From Betaproteobacteria bacterium (GTDB lineage Bacteria > Pseudomonadota > Gammaproteobacteria > Burkholderiales > Rhodocyclaceae), in NCBI GenBank assembly GCA_016880375.1, contig JAEHDO010000105.1, positions 1 to 6,041 on the forward strand: a stretch of 6,041 nucleotides of DNA. The letters are read 5' to 3'. Position 1 is the stretch's first letter. Each line of letters starts with the position of its first letter. The notes under the pieces are model-generated. The model did no database searches, was not told the origin of the DNA, and saw only the letters and a program-made list of their open reading frames with translations. Positions 5,801 to 6,041 of this stretch are shown here, one piece after another. The position numbers and the translations under genes were made by a program.

Positions 5801-6041
5801 TCAGACGGGCGGCAGCGTCTTCGCCAGCACCTTCTCGGTCTGGCGGGCGCGGAACTCGGAGAGCTGCTTCGCCAGGTCGCGATCGTTCAGCGCCAGCATG
5901 GCGACGGCGAACAACGCGGCATTGGTGGCGCCGGCCTCGCCGATGGCGAAGGTGGCGACGGGGATGCCGCCGGGCATCTGCACCATGGCCAGCAGCGAAT
6001 CCAGGCCCTGCAGGTGTTTCGATGGCATCGGCACGGCGAGC
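5801..6041 (-). CDS. purE: N5-carboxyaminoimidazole ribonucleotide mutase PurE, C-terminal part (5' end outside window)
   Basis: PurE interconverts N5-CAIR and CAIR in de novo purine synthesis, in the cytoplasm. The 79 visible residues start in [12 protein letters not shown] and include [16 protein letters not shown] and [16 protein letters not shown], the conserved C-terminal part of class I PurE, then a helical tail ending TLPPV. The frame is open to the window edge. The GTG at 6034 is an internal valine, not a start, because conserved sequence continues through it. The stop is the TGA at 5803-5801. The next gene on this strand is Sua5-type, with no purK between them. If present, purK must be upstream of the window edge or elsewhere. 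Confidence 0.92.
   Translation of the reverse strand, partial: LAVPMPSKHLQGLDSLLAMVQMPGGIPVATFAIGEAGATNAALFAVAMLALNDRDLAKQLSEFRARQTEKVLAKTLPPV

Overview
This is a GC-rich, gene-dense bacterial chromosomal window. The best fit is a betaproteobacterium, probably of the Rhodocyclales type. That is inferred from protein style (SseB-domain protein, TesA-type lipoprotein esterase, MlaF, two-domain Sua5, class I PurE) and from a tRNA-Ala(CGC), which suits a genome rich in GCG codons. No database search was possible, so the taxonomic call is an inference.

Layout. Positions 1-4491 hold five genes on the + strand: the 3' part of an SseB-domain protein (2-352); a TesA/GDSL-type SGNH esterase with a lipoprotein signal (429-1061); an MlaF-type ABC ATPase abutting it with no spacer (1062-1883); a 135-base gap with a small hairpin and a possible promoter; a PmtA-like SAM methyltransferase (2019-2639); and a polytopic membrane protein with a sulfatase/alkaline-phosphatase-superfamily domain (2632-4491) that overlaps the methyltransferase by 8 bases. 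A strong, potentially bidirectional terminator (4550-4579) separates this block from the - strand genes. Those are a tRNA-Ala(CGC) (4587-4662) with a consensus -10 box and GC-rich discriminator, a C-rich interspersed palindrome (about 4711-4752), a Sua5-type threonylcarbamoyl-AMP synthase (4760-5740), and the 3' end of purE (5801-6041).

How the genes may work together. The - strand half is housekeeping: purine synthesis, t6A tRNA modification and a tRNA. In the + strand half, four consecutive genes have products predicted to act on lipids or the envelope: a lipoprotein esterase, the ATPase of the Mla phospholipid transporter without its mlaEDCB partners beside it, a probable phosphatidylethanolamine N-methyltransferase, and a membrane hydrolase/transferase whose nucleophile region does not match the sulfatase signature. 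The last two are almost certainly translationally coupled. A shared role in phospholipid or envelope remodelling is a hypothesis from context only.

The two most notable sequence details are a tyrosine in place of the H-loop histidine of the MlaF-like ATPase, and the C-S-E-S-S-C nucleophile region of the membrane sulfatase-like protein. No CRISPR array, insertion sequence, phage gene or defence system was seen.
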